Positions 1 through 8,404 of a DNA stretch of 64,000 bases are shown piece after piece. A program made the position numbers and the translations under genes. The DNA is from Kangiella sediminilitoris (GTDB taxonomy: Bacteria > Pseudomonadota > Gammaproteobacteria > Enterobacterales > Kangiellaceae). The first letter of the stretch is position 1. Every line of letters starts with the position of its first letter. The DNA is taken from NCBI RefSeq assembly GCF_001708405.1, contig NZ_CP012418.1, forward strand, positions 2,294,001-2,358,000, read 5' to 3'. The notes beneath the pieces were generated by a model that saw nothing but the letters and a program-made list of their open reading frames with translations, ran no database searches and had not been told where the DNA came from.

Positions 1-440
1 CTTTCACCACTTAAGGTTAACCATATAACGCCTGCCATAGCCATCAAACAACCGACGATCAGACGACTGTTGAGCTTTTCTTTTAGGAAATAAAAAGCCG
101 CTACAGCAACGATGATTGGTTGTAGCGATGTCACCATGCCAGCTTCCGAAGCAGTGGTGTAGGTCAATGCATAGCTTTCAAAAATGAAGTAAAGGCATGG
201 TTCGCATAACGCCAGTAATAGCAGCAACCACCAGTCACCTTTTTGGTACTGCTGTTTTTTTGCCATAGGAGGCAAGAAGAAAATTAACACCGCAGCCGCT
301 AAAATCATTCGTAGAAATACTGTCAGAATAGGGCCAAACTCAGCAATGGCATACTTCATGGCAACAAATGAAGCTGCCCACAGGACGATGGCACAGATTA
401 AACCGATCATCGCGAAATGCTTCTGGATATTTTTGTACAT
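1..440 (-). CDS. EamA/DMT-family transporter, truncated by the window edge
   Basis: This is a drug/metabolite-type permease of the inner membrane; its substrate cannot be read from the sequence. The translation from the ATG at 438-440 is open to base 1, so only the first about 146 residues are present and the C-terminal half is missing. The visible part is a run of hydrophobic helices typical of one EamA repeat, including the FE(S/G)YALxYT-like segment followed by ASEAGMVTSLQPII, the usual EamA half-repeat signature. A GGAGG ribosome-binding site (446-450) lies just upstream of the ATG. The family call is firm and the function is unassigned. Confidence 0.8.
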   Translation of the reverse strand, partial: MYKNIQKHFAMIGLICAIVLWAASFVAMKYAIAEFGPILTVFLRMILAAAVLIFFLPPMAKKQQYQKGDWWLLLLLALCEPCLYFIFESYALTYTTASEAGMVTSLQPIIVAVAAFYFLKEKLNSRLIVGCLMAMAGVIWLTLSGE

Positions 441-527
441 GCCCTGCCTCCAAGGTTAAATTGATTAAAGAATGGCCATTGTAGGAGGCTATTTGAGATT
501 AGAAAAACGATCTTTTTTCATTGTTAT

Positions 528-576
528 GATTACTTTTAGTAATCCTCAAAACACATAGGGATTCATTTAGGATTAC
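528..576. promoter_or_regulatory. Inverted and direct GATTAC repeats upstream of the EamA gene
   Basis: A perfect 7-bp inverted repeat, GATTACT-TTT-AGTAATC (528-544), is followed by a further GGATTAC half-site at 570-576. The cluster lies in the 197-bp gap that serves as the upstream region of the EamA transporter gene. Three copies of the same half-site so close together suggest an operator for a dimeric regulator. The regulator is unknown and no T-tract follows, so it is not a terminator. Confidence 0.3.
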
Positions 577-637
577 AAAAGAGCCAATGCATCAATATTT
601 CAAGCTTATTGGCGTTATCGTATGAATAACCATGTAA

Positions 638-1351
638 TTACACTAGAGTGCCGGCTTCAGTTTCCCGCTCTAATCGGTATCCGTGCTGATAAACAGTTTT
701 AATCCTATAGCCATTATCTGCCCTGATTTTAAGCTTTTTTCGTAACGAGCTGACGTGGGCGTCAACTGTCCGTGTGCTTATGTCAGACTCAATACCCCAG
801 ATATGCTTTAGCAAATACTTGCGTGAAAACAGGCGACCAACATTTTTGAAAAGAATTACCGCTAACTCGTACTCTTTAGTAGTCAGCATTACGGGCTCAC
901 CATTAACCAGGACTCTTCGATTTGACTGATCAACCGTGAAGGATCCAACCTCAATTTTACCCCGGTCATCCAGCAGGCCTGCCTTGCGAATTAAAGCACT
1001 CAAGCGAGCCAGCAACTCCGAGCGCTTGAACGGTTTGACCATGTAGTCATCAGCTCCCTTTTCTAAAGCATCTACAATGTCCTGCTCTGAGTCACGATTC
1101 GTAACAAACAAAATAGGCCCTTTCCAGTTCATAAAGGAGCGAACTTGCTCTAAAGCCTTAATGCCAGACATGTCCGGCAGCTCCCAATCCATGATGAGCA
1201 GATCGAAGTCATCAGTTTTTAAGGCTTCCAAAAATGTTCCAGCATTTCTACAGTGAGTGCAGCCATAACCTGAGTCCTTCAGTATGGCGAGTAAATCATC
1301 AGCCTGATTCTGATCATCTTCGAGGTAGAGCAGCTTCAAATCATCTGACAT
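638..1351 (-). CDS. OmpR/PhoB-family response regulator, orphan
   Basis: This is a two-component DNA-binding response regulator of 237 residues. The N-terminal receiver domain (about 5-120) has the acidic pocket (EDD, 11-13), the phospho-acceptor Asp55 in LLIMDWELPD, Thr84 and Lys106 in the KPF motif. The C-terminal winged-helix effector domain (about 135-230) contains the recognition-helix segment RTVDAHVSSLRKKL. No sensor kinase gene lies beside it: the neighbours are an EamA transporter downstream and aroQ divergently upstream. Its targets therefore cannot be inferred. The intergenic region with aroQ contains two palindromes that might be its own or another regulator's sites. Confidence 0.9.
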   Translation of the reverse strand: MSDDLKLLYLEDDQNQADDLLAILKDSGYGCTHCRNAGTFLEALKTDDFDLLIMDWELPDMSGIKALEQVRSFMNWKGPILFVTNRDSEQDIVDALEKGADDYMVKPFKRSELLARLSALIRKAGLLDDRGKIEVGSFTVDQSNRRVLVNGEPVMLTTKEYELAVILFKNVGRLFSRKYLLKHIWGIESDISTRTVDAHVSSLRKKLKIRADNGYRIKTVYQHGYRLERETEAGTLV

Positions 1352-1697
1352 GGTGTCTCCTTTCTATCTTTCTTCTGGTTATTATTGTTTGCTCTATTAG
1401 TTTTTTTTCGTTCAGCTTAAGCTGATATCCCCCGCGTCTTATCTTGTTTAAAACTATCAGATTTTAAACAATTATAAAATGAGTACGATCACCTAGTTTT
1501 GAGTATTGTGAAAAAAAACCACTATCAAGTCCGACCAGGCTTGCAAAAAGTAGTTATTTGTTGGTAATTTACTGTAAAATGCGCGAACGTTTAAAGCAGA
1601 GCCAAGAAATGCTCATTTAAACCTTCAGAGAACAGTTTTGGGGAATAGCCCGGAGTTACGTTCTTTTAAATACACATTACTGACTTTTAGTGACTTT
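1352..1697. promoter_or_regulatory. Divergent intergenic region with two palindromes
   Basis: This 346-bp gap separates the divergent response regulator and aroQ genes. It contains a perfect 14-bp palindrome, TCAGCTTAAGCTGA, at 1412-1425, and a perfect 10-bp inverted repeat, TTGTTTAAAA and TTTTAAACAA, with an 8-nt spacer at 1444-1471. TAAAAT at 1575-1580, preceded by TG, resembles a -10 element for aroQ, but no good -35 box sits at the right distance. An in-frame extension upstream of aroQ begins at 1638, but the 60 extra bases encode nothing typical of the family. I see no gene or RNA in the gap. Confidence 0.45.
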
Positions 1698-2141
1698 ATG
1701 TCTAAAATTCTATTGCTGCACGGCCCAAATTTGAACCTTTTGGGACAGCGAGAAACCGACATTTATGGCGATCTCAGCTTAAATGACATCAATTCTTCTG
1801 CAAAAAAGCAGGTAGAAAAGGATGGTATCGATCTTGAAACAGAACAAAGTAACTCAGAAAGTGAACTAATTAACATTATTCATCAGGCAAAATCGAATAA
1901 TGTGTCACTAATTGTTATTAATCCAGCGGCTTACACTCATACCAGCGTCGCCATACGCGATGCCCTGTTAGCCGTGGAGATTCCCTTTATCGAGGTGCAT
2001 CTTTCTAACCCTCATCGGCGCGAACCCTTTCGCCATCACTCTTATTTCAGTGATGTTGCTGAAGCCGTCGTTGCAGGATTCGGAGCTGACAGTTACCGCT
2101 ATGCACTCGATGCAGCCATTAATATCATCAAAAAAAATTAA
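1698..2141 (+). CDS. aroQ: Type II 3-dehydroquinate dehydratase
   Basis: This enzyme converts 3-dehydroquinate to 3-dehydroshikimate in the shikimate pathway, in the cytosol. The 147-residue protein has the usual type II length and the conserved GPNLNLLG start, then Arg18 and Tyr23, the substrate-binding NPAAYTH segment (75-81), the catalytic-region His101 in EVHLSNP, and RREPFRH. I chose the ATG at 1698 because the protein then begins [16 protein letters not shown] like its homologues; the frame is open 20 codons further upstream. It precedes accB by 14 bp, the common aroQ-accB-accC arrangement in gammaproteobacteria, so the three genes are probably cotranscribed. Confidence 0.95.
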   Translation: MSKILLLHGPNLNLLGQRETDIYGDLSLNDINSSAKKQVEKDGIDLETEQSNSESELINIIHQAKSNNVSLIVINPAAYTHTSVAIRDALLAVEIPFIEVHLSNPHRREPFRHHSYFSDVAEAVVAGFGADSYRYALDAAINIIKKN

Positions 2142-2155
2142 CGTAGGTAGAAATT

Positions 2156-2617
2156 ATGGATTTACGCAAAATTAAAAAGCTTATTGAGCTGGTTGAAGAC
2201 TCAGGTGTTGCAGAACTTGAAATTCAAGAGGGTGAAGAGTCCGTCCGTATCTCACGCTCTTCAAGCACTCCGGCACCAGCGCCAATTCATTATGCTGCGG
2301 CGCCAGCACCAGCAGCTCCTCAAGCACCTGCGGCAGCTGAAGCGGCTGCTCCAGAAGCAGCTCCTGCGGCTCCAGAAGTCAGCGGTCATCAAGTACGCTC
2401 GCCAATGGTAGGTACTTTCTATTCAGCACCATCGCCAGGCGCAAAAGATTTTGTTGAAGTCGGACAGCAGGTTAATGCTGGTGACGTCTTATGTATTGTC
2501 GAAGCGATGAAAATGATGAACCAAATTGAAGCCGACGTATCTGGCAAGGTAAAAGCAATTCTAGTCAAGAATGGCGAACCTGTTGAATACGACGAGCCTA
2601 TGTTCATCATTGAGTAA
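2156..2617 (+). CDS. accB: Biotin carboxyl carrier protein of acetyl-CoA carboxylase
   Basis: AccB carries the biotin that is carboxylated by AccC and then delivers the carboxyl group to acetyl-CoA, the first step of fatty acid synthesis. The 153-residue protein has an N-terminal helical segment, a flexible Pro/Ala-rich linker (about 38-75) and a C-terminal biotinyl domain with the EAMKMMN motif; Lys119 is the expected biotinylated residue. Its length matches the family. It lies 14 bp after aroQ and 24 bp before accC, which indicates an operon. Confidence 0.97.
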   Translation: MDLRKIKKLIELVEDSGVAELEIQEGEESVRISRSSSTPAPAPIHYAAAPAPAAPQAPAAAEAAAPEAAPAAPEVSGHQVRSPMVGTFYSAPSPGAKDFVEVGQQVNAGDVLCIVEAMKMMNQIEADVSGKVKAILVKNGEPVEYDEPMFIIE

Positions 2618-2641
2618 CCCCCAACCAGTAGGTATAGAGTT

Positions 2642-3991
2642 ATGTTAGAAAAAGTGGTCATAGCCAACCGTGGCGAGATCGCCTTGCGCATATTGCGAGC
2701 CTGTCGTGAGTTGGGAATTAAAACTGTCGCGGTTCACTCAACAGCCGACGAAGACTTAATGCACGTCCGTCTTGCCGATGAGTCTGTGTGCATTGGTCCA
2801 GCGGCAGCAGCAGAAAGCTATCTTAATATTCCAGCGATCATCTCAGCTGCCGAGATTACCGATGCCGTAGGTATTCACCCCGGCTACGGTTTCCTTGCCG
2901 AAAATGCTGACTTTGCAGAACAGGTAGAGAAAAGCGGTTTTACATTTATCGGCCCAAGCGCTGACGTTATCAACCTAATGGGCGATAAGGTTTCAGCTAT
3001 CGCAGCCATGAAAAAAGCAGGCGTGCCCTGTGTTCCAGGCTCTGATGGTCCTCTGGGCGATAATGAAAAAGATAACCTTGCGATGGCAAAGCGCATCGGC
3101 TACCCGGTAATCATTAAAGCTGCCGGTGGCGGCGGTGGACGTGGTATGCGCGTGGTTCGTAATGAAGGCGAGCTACTGAAAGCGATTTCCCTGACTAAGT
3201 CCGAAGCAGGTTCTGTATTTGGCAATGACATGGTGTACATGGAGAAATTCCTTGAAACACCGCGTCACGTCGAGATTCAGGTACTGGCCGACGGTCATGG
3301 TAACGCCATTCATTTAGGTGAGCGCGACTGCTCAATGCAGCGCCGTCACCAAAAAGTGGTGGAAGAGGCTCCAGCTCCGGGCATTACCGATCAAATGCGT
3401 AAGCATATTGGCGAGCGTTGTGTACAGGCCTGTATCCAGCTTGGCTATCGAGGCGCGGGAACTTTCGAGTTCCTATATGAAAAGGGCGAGTTCTACTTTA
3501 TCGAAATGAACACTCGTGTTCAGGTAGAGCATCCTGTTTCTGAGATGATCTCAGGTGTTGATATTATTAAAGAACAGCTTCGCATCGCCAGCAACCAGCC
3601 GCTATCCTTTAAACAGGAAGATATCCAGCTTAAAGGCCATGCCATTGAGTGTCGTATTAACGCTGAAGATCCGGATACCTTCATTCCATCTCCGGGTACG
3701 ATTAAGCGTTTTCATGCACCAGGTGGTCCGGGTATCCGTATCGATTCGCATATTTATGCTTCATACAAAGTACCGCCTTACTATGACTCAATGATTGGTA
3801 AGCTGATTACATATGGCGAGACTCGCGAAGTAGCCATCCAGCGCATGCAAATGGCGTTAGAAGAAATCGTTATCGACGGTATTAAAACCAATATACCATT
3901 ACAAAAACGAATTCTTGCTGACGCTAACTTCCAAAAAGGTGGAACCAACATCCACTATCTGGAAGAGCATATGTTTGGTGAACACGAATAG
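2642..3991 (+). CDS. accC: Biotin carboxylase subunit of acetyl-CoA carboxylase
   Basis: AccC uses ATP and bicarbonate to carboxylate the biotin on AccB. The 449-residue protein opens with the canonical [21 protein letters not shown] segment of the preATP-grasp fold and carries the Gly-rich ATP-grasp loop [12 protein letters not shown] (about 159-170), the [14 protein letters not shown] active-site segment and the C-terminal biotin carboxylase domain. Full family length and no frame problems. It is the last gene of the aroQ-accB-accC set, and a strong terminator follows 36 bp after the stop. Confidence 0.97.
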   Translation: MLEKVVIANRGEIALRILRACRELGIKTVAVHSTADEDLMHVRLADESVCIGPAAAAESYLNIPAIISAAEITDAVGIHPGYGFLAENADFAEQVEKSGFTFIGPSADVINLMGDKVSAIAAMKKAGVPCVPGSDGPLGDNEKDNLAMAKRIGYPVIIKAAGGGGGRGMRVVRNEGELLKAISLTKSEAGSVFGNDMVYMEKFLETPRHVEIQVLADGHGNAIHLGERDCSMQRRHQKVVEEAPAPGITDQMRKHIGERCVQACIQLGYRGAGTFEFLYEKGEFYFIEMNTRVQVEHPVSEMISGVDIIKEQLRIASNQPLSFKQEDIQLKGHAIECRINAEDPDTFIPSPGTIKRFHAPGGPGIRIDSHIYASYKVPPYYDSMIGKLITYGETREVAIQRMQMALEEIVIDGIKTNIPLQKRILADANFQKGGTNIHYLEEHMFGEHE

Positions 3992-4027
3992 TTGGTAAAA
4001 GAGTCACTTGCTCTTAAAAGTAAGTTT

Positions 4028-4053
4028 AAGCCGGCATTTGCCGGCTTTTTTTT
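4028..4053 (+). terminator. Intrinsic terminator after accC
   Basis: A perfect 8-bp GC-rich stem, AAGCCGGC and GCCGGCTT, with an ATTT loop is followed by eight T residues (4046-4053). It ends the aroQ-accB-accC transcript. The ahcY terminator uses the same arms. Confidence 0.9.
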
Positions 4054-4081
4054 GAAAATACCTTTCTCAATCTATTAAACT

Positions 4082-4675
4082 TTAATTACCCTCTCCGTCC
4101 ATTCGCACACTAAATCTGATATTCTCAAAGTTGTTCTCAGAATCTGATATCCTGTTTTGCTCACTTAACATCCCTTCGGATTGTAACTTTATCGCGATAT
4201 CCAATATAAGATCGTTACGTAAATTTTCATTATTGTTAAGCGGTACAGCTGAATAAAAATCAATATCGCAGACAGCATCCTCACATTGTACATTATTCAC
4301 CTGCAAGTTTTTCTCCTCCATGAACTGCTCAAAGTCATCCTGCATAAAGCGTGTCAACAAATCATTTCTGTAGTCGCCGTCGTATTTAACTAGCGCTTCC
4401 TCGTTACCGTTACTCGCATGGTCAGGATTTTCTTCTTTCTTTTTATTTCCAGTATCCACGATTTGAAAGGTCTCTCCCCGCGCCTCACGCAGCTCCTTTT
4501 CTACCTCTATTGCTGTTTCTTGTTTAACTAACTCGGCCTTTAACATAGTCTTAATTTCACGTTCTGCTTCAGACCCAGAAGCACGATCACCACAATCTTT
4601 CTCAGGAAAAACTGCAAAGATAATCCCCACAACTAAAGCAACAAAAAGCAAACTCACTATTAATTTTTTGTACAA
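4082..4675 (-). CDS. Hypothetical single-pass membrane protein
   Basis: I do not recognise this protein. From a TTG at 4673-4675, which sits 8 nt after a good AAGGAG site (4684-4689), it begins with a short basic stretch (YKK) and one hydrophobic segment of about 18 residues. A long charged, Glu/Lys-rich region follows, probably periplasmic and partly helical. Two cysteines near the middle (VQCEDAVCDIDF) could form a disulfide. The frame is open upstream to a GTG at 4732, but that start has no ribosome-binding site and would hide the membrane segment inside the protein. It is transcribed alone, convergent to accC. Confidence 0.6.
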   Translation of the reverse strand: MYKKLIVSLLFVALVVGIIFAVFPEKDCGDRASGSEAEREIKTMLKAELVKQETAIEVEKELREARGETFQIVDTGNKKKEENPDHASNGNEEALVKYDGDYRNDLLTRFMQDDFEQFMEEKNLQVNNVQCEDAVCDIDFYSAVPLNNNENLRNDLILDIAIKLQSEGMLSEQNRISDSENNFENIRFSVRMDGEGN

Positions 4676-4871
4676 AACCAAAACTCCTTCTTTTTTTAGG
4701 TCTATTAGTCCGAGCAAACCATAGGATATCACTAGCTAATTACCCAAACCAATTGTTATGTTCCACAGCATCAGGCTTGGTCCACCTCTACGTAATGATG
4801 CATTATTTCCCCATTATATTGAGCCGCTTGATTTCAAAATATAGTGATCAAAATCGGGATGATTTTGATAA

Positions 4872-5015
4872 GAGTTTTCAGCACAAGGAGGTGCTGTAAA
4901 CTCTGGTACGTTAAGTATTTTGGAAGCAAAGCTGGAAGTCATTCTGCGAATGACCTCAATATAGGGGTGTGCTTCTCTTTGGTTCCTTTCTCTTACACAA
5001 ATAAGAGAAAGGAAC
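4872..5015. repeat. Cluster of three hairpins in a gene-poor gap
   Basis: The gap of about 440 bp between the hypothetical gene and prmA contains three inverted repeats in a row: 4872-4903 (13-bp arms with one mismatch, loop AAGGAG), 4938-4954 (GTCATT and AATGAC, loop CTGCG) and 4982-5015 (perfect 14-bp arms beginning GTTCCTTTC, loop CACAAA). None has a T-tract, so they are not intrinsic terminators. An open frame at 4844-5089 runs through all three but encodes nothing family-like. A TATAAT at 5085-5090, probably the prmA -10 box, follows. The cluster could be a structured RNA or a degenerate REP-like element. Confidence 0.5.
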
Positions 5016-5119
5016 TCGACGAGTGTCGAAAAATAGAATTACAATTAACCACTCCACAAATTAGTAGTTCTTCACCTTTCCCCTTATAATAGCCGCAAAT
5101 TTTATACGATTAGATTCCT

Positions 5120-6004
5120 ATGGCCTGGATTCAGCTCAAATTCGACTACAAACATTCCGATGCTGATTCGTTAAGTGACTACTTAATGGAACTCGGTGCA
5201 TTGGCGGTAACCTTTTTGGATGCTGAAGATAAGCCGATTCTGGAGCCCCTTCCCGGTGAAACTCCATTATGGGAGCATTTGATCGTTCTGGCACTGTTTG
5301 ATGCCGAAACAAACACTCAGGTTATTGATAACCTGTTAGCAGATAGCGACTATTCGCAACACGTTGGCGAAAGTTATGATTGGGAAATTATTCGTGACCA
5401 GGACTGGGAGCGTAGCTGGATGGATAATTTCAAACCCATGCAGTTTGGTAAAAGAGTGTGGATCGTCCCCAGCTGGTGCGAAGCGCCCGAGCCCCATGCT
5501 GTTAACATCAAACTGGATCCGGGGCTGGCTTTTGGCACCGGCACGCACCCCACCACTTCGCTCTGCCTACAGTGGCTCGATGGTGCGGACTTAAAAGGTA
5601 AGACAGTTATCGATTATGGCTGCGGCTCCGGCATTCTGGCTATTGCTGCTCTGCTTCTTGGGGCAGAAAAAGTTTACGCCACCGACATCGATCCTCAGGC
5701 CATCGAAGCCACCAAACAAAACTTAGAGCGTAATCAAATCAGCAGCGAACGACTGGTACTCGGGCTACCGGATGAGGTCGAGTTACCTCCTGCCGATATT
5801 TTACTGGCCAATATTTTAGCCGAACCCTTGCGCCAGTTGGCAGAATCCATTGCAAATGCCGTGCAACCAGGCGGAAATCTGGTATTATCGGGGCTTCTTG
5901 AGAGTCAGGCAAAAGAATTAAAAGAACTTTATAGCCAGTGGTTTGCTATGGATCCCGTCTCTACTGAAGAAGACTGGGCGAGGCTTTCAGGTAAAAAGCA
6001 TTGA
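5120..6004 (+). CDS. prmA: Ribosomal protein L11 methyltransferase
   Basis: PrmA trimethylates ribosomal protein L11 using SAM. The 294-residue protein has the N-terminal L11-recognition domain (about 1-60), the linker with WERSWMDNFKPMQFG, the GLAFGTGTHPTT segment, and a Rossmann methyltransferase core with the SAM-binding motif DYGCGSGILAIAA followed by ATDIDPQAI and the LANILAEPL motif near the catalytic site. Length and order of motifs fit the family. A TATAAT 30 bp upstream is a likely promoter element. The next gene, a zinc-ribbon protein, follows by 55 bp; this pairing is common. Confidence 0.96.
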   Translation: MAWIQLKFDYKHSDADSLSDYLMELGALAVTFLDAEDKPILEPLPGETPLWEHLIVLALFDAETNTQVIDNLLADSDYSQHVGESYDWEIIRDQDWERSWMDNFKPMQFGKRVWIVPSWCEAPEPHAVNIKLDPGLAFGTGTHPTTSLCLQWLDGADLKGKTVIDYGCGSGILAIAALLLGAEKVYATDIDPQAIEATKQNLERNQISSERLVLGLPDEVELPPADILLANILAEPLRQLAESIANAVQPGGNLVLSGLLESQAKELKELYSQWFAMDPVSTEEDWARLSGKKH

Positions 6005-6059
6005 TAACCAATGACAGCTTCTTATTGTTATGGCTTGATCTATTGATTGATAAATCCTT

Positions 6060-6839
6060 ATGAGCGAAACATTTTTAACCAACTGCCCGCATTGCAAGTC
6101 GGTATTTAAACTCCGTAAAGAACATCTTGAGGTTGCCTCAGGCCATGTTCGGTGTGGTAATTGCCATTCGCTATTCTTGGCAACGGACTCGTTGGTGTCC
6201 TTGGATAAGGAAAGTCAGAAAGCACAGATGTCTGATACTGTTGAGCAAGCAGAAGATAAAGTCGTTTCTCAAACGATACCTGAGCTGCATGAAATTGACC
6301 GTTCTGCCCATTACGAGCTGGATAGTATGGATGTTGATAGTGGACAAGCAAAATCCAGGAACCATTTATCAACATTAAAATGGGCATTCTATGGCTTTGC
6401 CACTTTGATTTTAATTTACTTGTCATTCTGGTTTTTCTATCTATGGCCCAATAAAGAGACGCTGGCACAGGACACTACATTACGACCGATATACCAGCTC
6501 TCATGCTCCATGTTTGGTTGTCAGCTGGCTCCCCGTCAAGATCTGGAACAGTATCGGGTCAATGCCATTGAGGTTAATATTACCCGTACAGGACAAAAAG
6601 AAGTCAGTATGGTGCTTAAAAATGTCGCTCAGTTTTCACAACCCTACCCACAAATTAAGGTCATATTGAGTGATATCAAAGGTAATCAGTTTGCCAGTCC
6701 GGTCTATAAACCGCAGCACTACTTACCAGAAGTGAATCACAACGATCTCATCAAGCCACAACAGTCGGTCCACATTGCCTTTACGTTTAATAATGAGATT
6801 ACCGATTACAGCGGATACCAGGTCGAACTAGTTAAATAA
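6060..6839 (+). CDS. Zinc-ribbon and DUF3426 membrane protein
   Basis: The function is unknown. The 259-residue protein starts with an MJ0042-type zinc ribbon (Cys9, Cys12, Cys32, Cys35; CPHC and CGNC knuckles), then a charged linker, a single transmembrane helix at about 107-129, and a C-terminal DUF3426-type domain that should lie in the periplasm, with LRPIYQLSCSMFGCQL and a domain about LKNVAQFSQPYPQIKVIL. The layout (cytosolic zinc ribbon, membrane anchor, periplasmic domain) is the usual one for proteins encoded downstream of prmA in Pseudomonas and relatives. It may be cotranscribed with prmA. Confidence 0.85.
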   Translation: MSETFLTNCPHCKSVFKLRKEHLEVASGHVRCGNCHSLFLATDSLVSLDKESQKAQMSDTVEQAEDKVVSQTIPELHEIDRSAHYELDSMDVDSGQAKSRNHLSTLKWAFYGFATLILIYLSFWFFYLWPNKETLAQDTTLRPIYQLSCSMFGCQLAPRQDLEQYRVNAIEVNITRTGQKEVSMVLKNVAQFSQPYPQIKVILSDIKGNQFASPVYKPQHYLPEVNHNDLIKPQQSVHIAFTFNNEITDYSGYQVELVK

Positions 6840-6915
6840 GCGTATTTATTGCTCCAATTAGCAGTTCGTAACCATTTGTCAAGCTAAAAATTGATGGTTT
6901 TTTAAACAATTTTCA

Positions 6916-6944
6916 TTCAAAAGCTGTGGCAAAAGGTGTATGAT
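6916..6944 (+). promoter_or_regulatory. Candidate dusB-fis promoter
   Basis: TATGAT (6939-6944) with TTCAAA 17 bp upstream (6916-6921) forms a plausible sigma-70 promoter, followed by the GC-rich stretch TGGCGACC. In E. coli the dusB-fis promoter is under stringent control through a GC-rich discriminator, so the resemblance is suggestive. It would give an untranslated leader of about 120 nt before dusB. Confidence 0.4.
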
Positions 6945-7070
6945 TGGCGACCTTAATTTGAACCCAATATTGTAGTACAGGAGTTCGCGGCTATTTGCGA
7001 AATGGATTGCAAAAGGTCGGTATGAAGAGGCTATGTCTTTTCCTCCTGAAGAAACGTAATTCAGCACTAT

Positions 7071-8051
7071 ATGCAAATCGCACAGTATCAATTGGACAAT
7101 CCTCTAATACTTGCACCCATGGCTGGTGTAACGGATCGTCCTTTCCGCTTATTGTGCAAAGAGCTTGGAGCTGGAATGACCGTTTCTGAGATGATTGCCT
7201 CCAACCCTAAGCTTTGGAACACAAAAAAAAGCTTAATGCGGAGTGACCATCGTGGGGAACCCGGTATTCGTTCGGTTCAAATAGCTGGTGCAGAACCTGA
7301 GATGATGGCTTTAGCTGCTCAACATAACGTTGAAAATGGCGCTGAGATCATCGATATCAACATGGGCTGCCCGGCAAAAAAGGTCTGTAAGAAAGCAGCA
7401 GGCTCAGCTTTATTACAGTATCCCGACCTGGTCGAGGATATCGTAAAAGCAGTAGTTGGTGCTGTAGACGTACCAGTGACACTAAAAATTAGAACAGGGT
7501 GGAACCCTGACAACCGCAATGGCGTCGAGATTGCAAAGATCGCAGAAGCCAATGGTATACAGGCTCTTGCCGTACATGGCAGAACACGTGCTTGCAAATA
7601 CCAGGGCTATGCAGAATACGACACTATTGCAGCAATCAAGCAGGCAATTTCAATTCCTCTGATTGCGAATGGGGATATCACCAGTCCGCAAAAAGCCAAG
7701 TACGTTCTTGAGCATACTGGCGCAGACGCATTGATGATTGGTCGAGGGGCGCAGGGGAACCCCTGGATATTCCGAGAAATTTGGCACTATTTGCAAACGG
7801 GCGAGATCCTTGAGCCGCCAACGATTGATGAAGTACAGGATGTGATGATACGTCACGTCAAAGGGCTACATCAGTTCTATGGCGATCATATGGGTCCTAA
7901 AATTGCACGAAAGCATGTTTCCTGGTATCTGCAGGAGCAGGCAGACGGCAAAACGTTCCGTAGCACCTTTAATCGTATAGATGACGGTGCTGAGCAAATA
8001 GACGTTTTAAACCGTTATTTTGAACAAAAGCAACAGGCTATAGCAGCATGA
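7071..8051 (+). CDS. dusB: tRNA-dihydrouridine synthase B
   Basis: This FMN-dependent enzyme reduces specific uridines in the tRNA D-loop to dihydrouridine. The 326-residue TIM-barrel protein has the FMN-binding start NPLILAPMAGVTDRPFR, the active-site motif DINMGCPAKKVCKKAAGSALL with Cys100, the VTLKIRTGW segment, and AVHGRTRACKYQG. Its stop overlaps the start of fis by four bases (ATGA), so dusB and fis are translationally coupled, as in E. coli. Confidence 0.95.
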   Translation: MQIAQYQLDNPLILAPMAGVTDRPFRLLCKELGAGMTVSEMIASNPKLWNTKKSLMRSDHRGEPGIRSVQIAGAEPEMMALAAQHNVENGAEIIDINMGCPAKKVCKKAAGSALLQYPDLVEDIVKAVVGAVDVPVTLKIRTGWNPDNRNGVEIAKIAEANGIQALAVHGRTRACKYQGYAEYDTIAAIKQAISIPLIANGDITSPQKAKYVLEHTGADALMIGRGAQGNPWIFREIWHYLQTGEILEPPTIDEVQDVMIRHVKGLHQFYGDHMGPKIARKHVSWYLQEQADGKTFRSTFNRIDDGAEQIDVLNRYFEQKQQAIAA

Positions 8052-8344
8052 CAATTTTTGACACGACAACTAACAACCAAACCAGCGTGCAGAACGACTC
8101 TGCCAGCTTCCAATCAAACCCTACTTTGCGTGAACACGTTGCAATTTCTATGCAACAGTACCTGAAGCAAATGCAAGGTCAGCCATTGAACGACGTTTAC
8201 GATTTGGTGTTAACTCAAGTCGAAGAACCTCTTCTGCGTGCCATTATGGAGCACACTCGTAACAACCAGACTAAAGCTGCAAAAGTACTTGGCCTTAACC
8301 GCGGTACTTTGCGTAAAAAGTTAAAACGTTACAACCTACTGTAA
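8048..8344 (+). CDS. fis: DNA-binding protein Fis
   Basis: Fis is a nucleoid-associated protein that bends DNA and activates rRNA, tRNA and many growth-phase genes. The 98-residue protein has the family length. Its conserved C-terminal half (about 50-98) ends in the helix-turn-helix NQTKAAKVLGLNRGTLRKKL, which closely resembles E. coli Fis. It overlaps dusB by four bases and is followed by a strong terminator. Confidence 0.96.
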   Translation: MTIFDTTTNNQTSVQNDSASFQSNPTLREHVAISMQQYLKQMQGQPLNDVYDLVLTQVEEPLLRAIMEHTRNNQTKAAKVLGLNRGTLRKKLKRYNLL

Positions 8345-8360
8345 ATCTTTCGAATTAAAA

Positions 8361-8391
8361 TAAGGGTTCTAACGAAGAACCCTTAATTTTT
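8361..8391 (+). terminator. Intrinsic terminator after fis
   Basis: A perfect 10-bp stem, TAAGGGTTCT and AGAACCCTTA, with loop AACGA is followed by a short T-tract (8387-8391). It separates dusB-fis from purH. Confidence 0.85.
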
Positions 8392-8404
8392 AAGGAGCTA
8401 CAAC

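Noticed and set aside
4844-5089. 81-codon open frame in the gap before prmA
   Set aside because: It runs through three perfect or near-perfect hairpins, has no ribosome-binding site and its product has no family-like pattern.
6106-6468. 120-codon minus-strand frame opposite the zinc-ribbon gene
   Set aside because: It is antisense to a well-supported gene and has no start signal.
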